Below are positions 4,260 to 5,229 of a stretch of 5,229 bases of DNA, in pieces. Every line of letters begins with the position of its first letter. Position 1 is the stretch's first letter. Position numbers and translations under genes: made by a program. A model generated the notes under the pieces. That model ran no database searches. It saw nothing but the letters and a program-made list of their open reading frames with translations, and was not told the origin of the DNA. Source of the stretch: an uncultured Clostridia bacterium (GTDB lineage Bacteria; Bacillota; Clostridia; Oscillospirales; CAG-272); NCBI GenBank assembly GCA_947304475.1, contig CAMZBE010000112.1, positions 1-5,229 on the forward strand, read 5' to 3'.

Positions 4260-5229
4260 ATGAAAATCACGAAAATCAACACGTATTTCGTCCGCCCGCG
4301 CTGGGGGTTCGTCGAGATGCTCACCGACGCAACGGGTTGGGGCGAGGCGGTTCTGGAGGGACACGCCGCCGCGGTCCTGGCGTGCGTCAACGAGATGAGC
4401 GACTACCTCGTCGGCAAGGATCCCGCCGATATCGAGGGGCTTTGGGAAACGCTCTACCGTGCGGGCTTCTACCGCGGCGGCGGCGTCATGATGAGCGCGA
4501 TCTCGGGCATCGACCAGGCGCTCTGGGATATCAAGGGCAAGGTCTTCGGCGTCCCGGTCTATCAACTTCTCGGCGGCAAATGCCGCGACAGAATGAAGGT
4601 CTACTCCTGGATCGGCGGCGACCGTCCTTCCGACGTTGGGAACGCCGCGAAGGAGAAGATGGACGCGGGCTTCACCGCGATCAAGATGAACGCCACCGAA
4701 GAACTGCAGTTCGTCGATACCTACGACAAGATCGACGCGGTTCTCGAACGCGTCGCGGCGATCCGCGAGAGTTGCGGCAAATACTTCGGCATCGCGATCG
4801 ACTTCCACGGTCGCGTCCATAAGCCGATGGCGAAGATACTGGCAAAGAAACTCGAGGAGTTCGATCCTATGTTCATCGAGGAGCCGGTGCTCTGCGAGAA
4901 CATGGAGTATTTCAAGGAGATCGCGGCTTGCTGCAACGTCCCGATCGCGACGGGAGAGCGCCTGTTCTCCAAATGGGACTTCAAGCGTCTGCTCGCGGTT
5001 GGCGGCGTCGACATCATCCAGCCCGACCTCTCGCACGCGGGCGGGATCACCGAGGTCAAGAAGATCGCCGCGATGGCGGAGGCGCACGACGTGGCGCTGG
5101 CGCCGCACTGCCCGCTCGGTCCCATCGCGCTCGCCGCCTGCCTGCAGGTCGACGCGACCAGTTACAACGCCTTCATTCAGGAACAGAGCATCGGTATCCA
5201 CTACAACGTCGGCAAGAGCGTCCTCGACT
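4260..5229 (+). CDS. dgoD: D-galactonate dehydratase DgoD, 3' end outside the window
   Basis: An enolase-superfamily enzyme (mandelate racemase/muconate lactonizing branch) that dehydrates D-galactonate to 2-dehydro-3-deoxy-D-galactonate in the cytoplasm, using Mg2+. The match to E. coli DgoD runs along the whole visible length: the start MKITKI, YRAGFYRGG, MSAISGIDQALWDIKGK, DFHGRV, FIEEPVL, GERLFS, QPDLSHAGGITE and APHCPLGPIALAACL. The metal ligands Asp181, Glu207 and Glu233 and the catalytic His183 and His283 sit two residues earlier than in E. coli (183, 209, 235; 185 and 285), owing to a two-residue deletion near residue 25. About 323 codons are present; the family length is near 382, so roughly 60 C-terminal residues are missing. 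The ribosome site GAGGT (4245-4249) lies 10 bases before the ATG. The gene diverges from the AraC gene, its likely regulator. Later steps of the pathway (kinase, aldolase) may follow to the right. Confidence 0.93.
   Translation, partial: MKITKINTYFVRPRWGFVEMLTDATGWGEAVLEGHAAAVLACVNEMSDYLVGKDPADIEGLWETLYRAGFYRGGGVMMSAISGIDQALWDIKGKVFGVPVYQLLGGKCRDRMKVYSWIGGDRPSDVGNAAKEKMDAGFTAIKMNATEELQFVDTYDKIDAVLERVAAIRESCGKYFGIAIDFHGRVHKPMAKILAKKLEEFDPMFIEEPVLCENMEYFKEIAACCNVPIATGERLFSKWDFKRLLAVGGVDIIQPDLSHAGGITEVKKIAAMAEAHDVALAPHCPLGPIALAACLQVDATSYNAFIQEQSIGIHYNVGKSVLD

Noticed and set aside
4200..5201. A 333-codon minus-strand open frame across dgoD.
   Set aside because: It is antisense to a gene matching DgoD along its whole visible length and would run through the divergent promoter region.
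1..5229. tRNA, rRNA, CRISPR array, known riboswitch or transposase gene.
   Set aside because: I saw no tRNA-like cloverleaf or rRNA sequence, no regularly spaced repeats beyond the short motifs listed, no recognisable riboswitch core and no transposase motif.

Overview
The window looks like chromosomal DNA from an anaerobic Firmicute-type bacterium, possibly a gut Clostridia lineage. The evidence is AAGGAG-like ribosome sites, near-consensus sigma-A type promoters (TATAAT with 17-bp spacers), GC-rich genes separated by A/T-run-rich spacers, and sugar-acid catabolic content with an AraC regulator. The lineage is an inference; no rRNA or marker gene is present.

Layout. Positions 1-601 are AT-rich and hold no full-size gene. 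They contain a two-tiered hairpin (18-64), a promoter-like sequence flanked by two ATTGGCAAT copies (74-115), a 14-bp dyad (121-134), and a short minus-strand ORF (72-206) with a strong ribosome site and a clear signal peptide that soon loses any family resemblance. Positions 602-1708 are a monocistronic plus-strand unit: a good promoter, a small leader hairpin and a PHP-domain metallohydrolase. A perfect 34-base palindrome at 1713-1746 is the shared terminator of two converging units. The minus strand then carries a likely two-gene operon, transcribed right to left: an AraC-family regulator (3318-4118) followed 49 bp later by a cytoplasmic neutral-ceramidase-like amidohydrolase (1778-3268). 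Diverging from the regulator on the plus strand is D-galactonate dehydratase, dgoD (4260 to the window end, about 323 of roughly 382 codons).

How the parts may work together. DgoD dehydrates D-galactonate to 2-dehydro-3-deoxy-D-galactonate. The divergent AraC protein, with an N-terminal cupin-like sensor, is the obvious candidate regulator. The 140-bp spacer between them carries a good minus-strand promoter, a 17-bp dyad at its start site, and three helically phased GCAG repeats placed where an activator of dgoD could bind. The ceramidase-like hydrolase shares the regulator's transcript, so it may act on a substrate feeding or accompanying the galactonate pathway rather than on ceramide. Its Ser-to-Cys change at the ceramidase nucleophile position and a missing zinc-site His support an altered chemistry. 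The PHP enzyme has its own promoter and terminator and need not belong to the same pathway.
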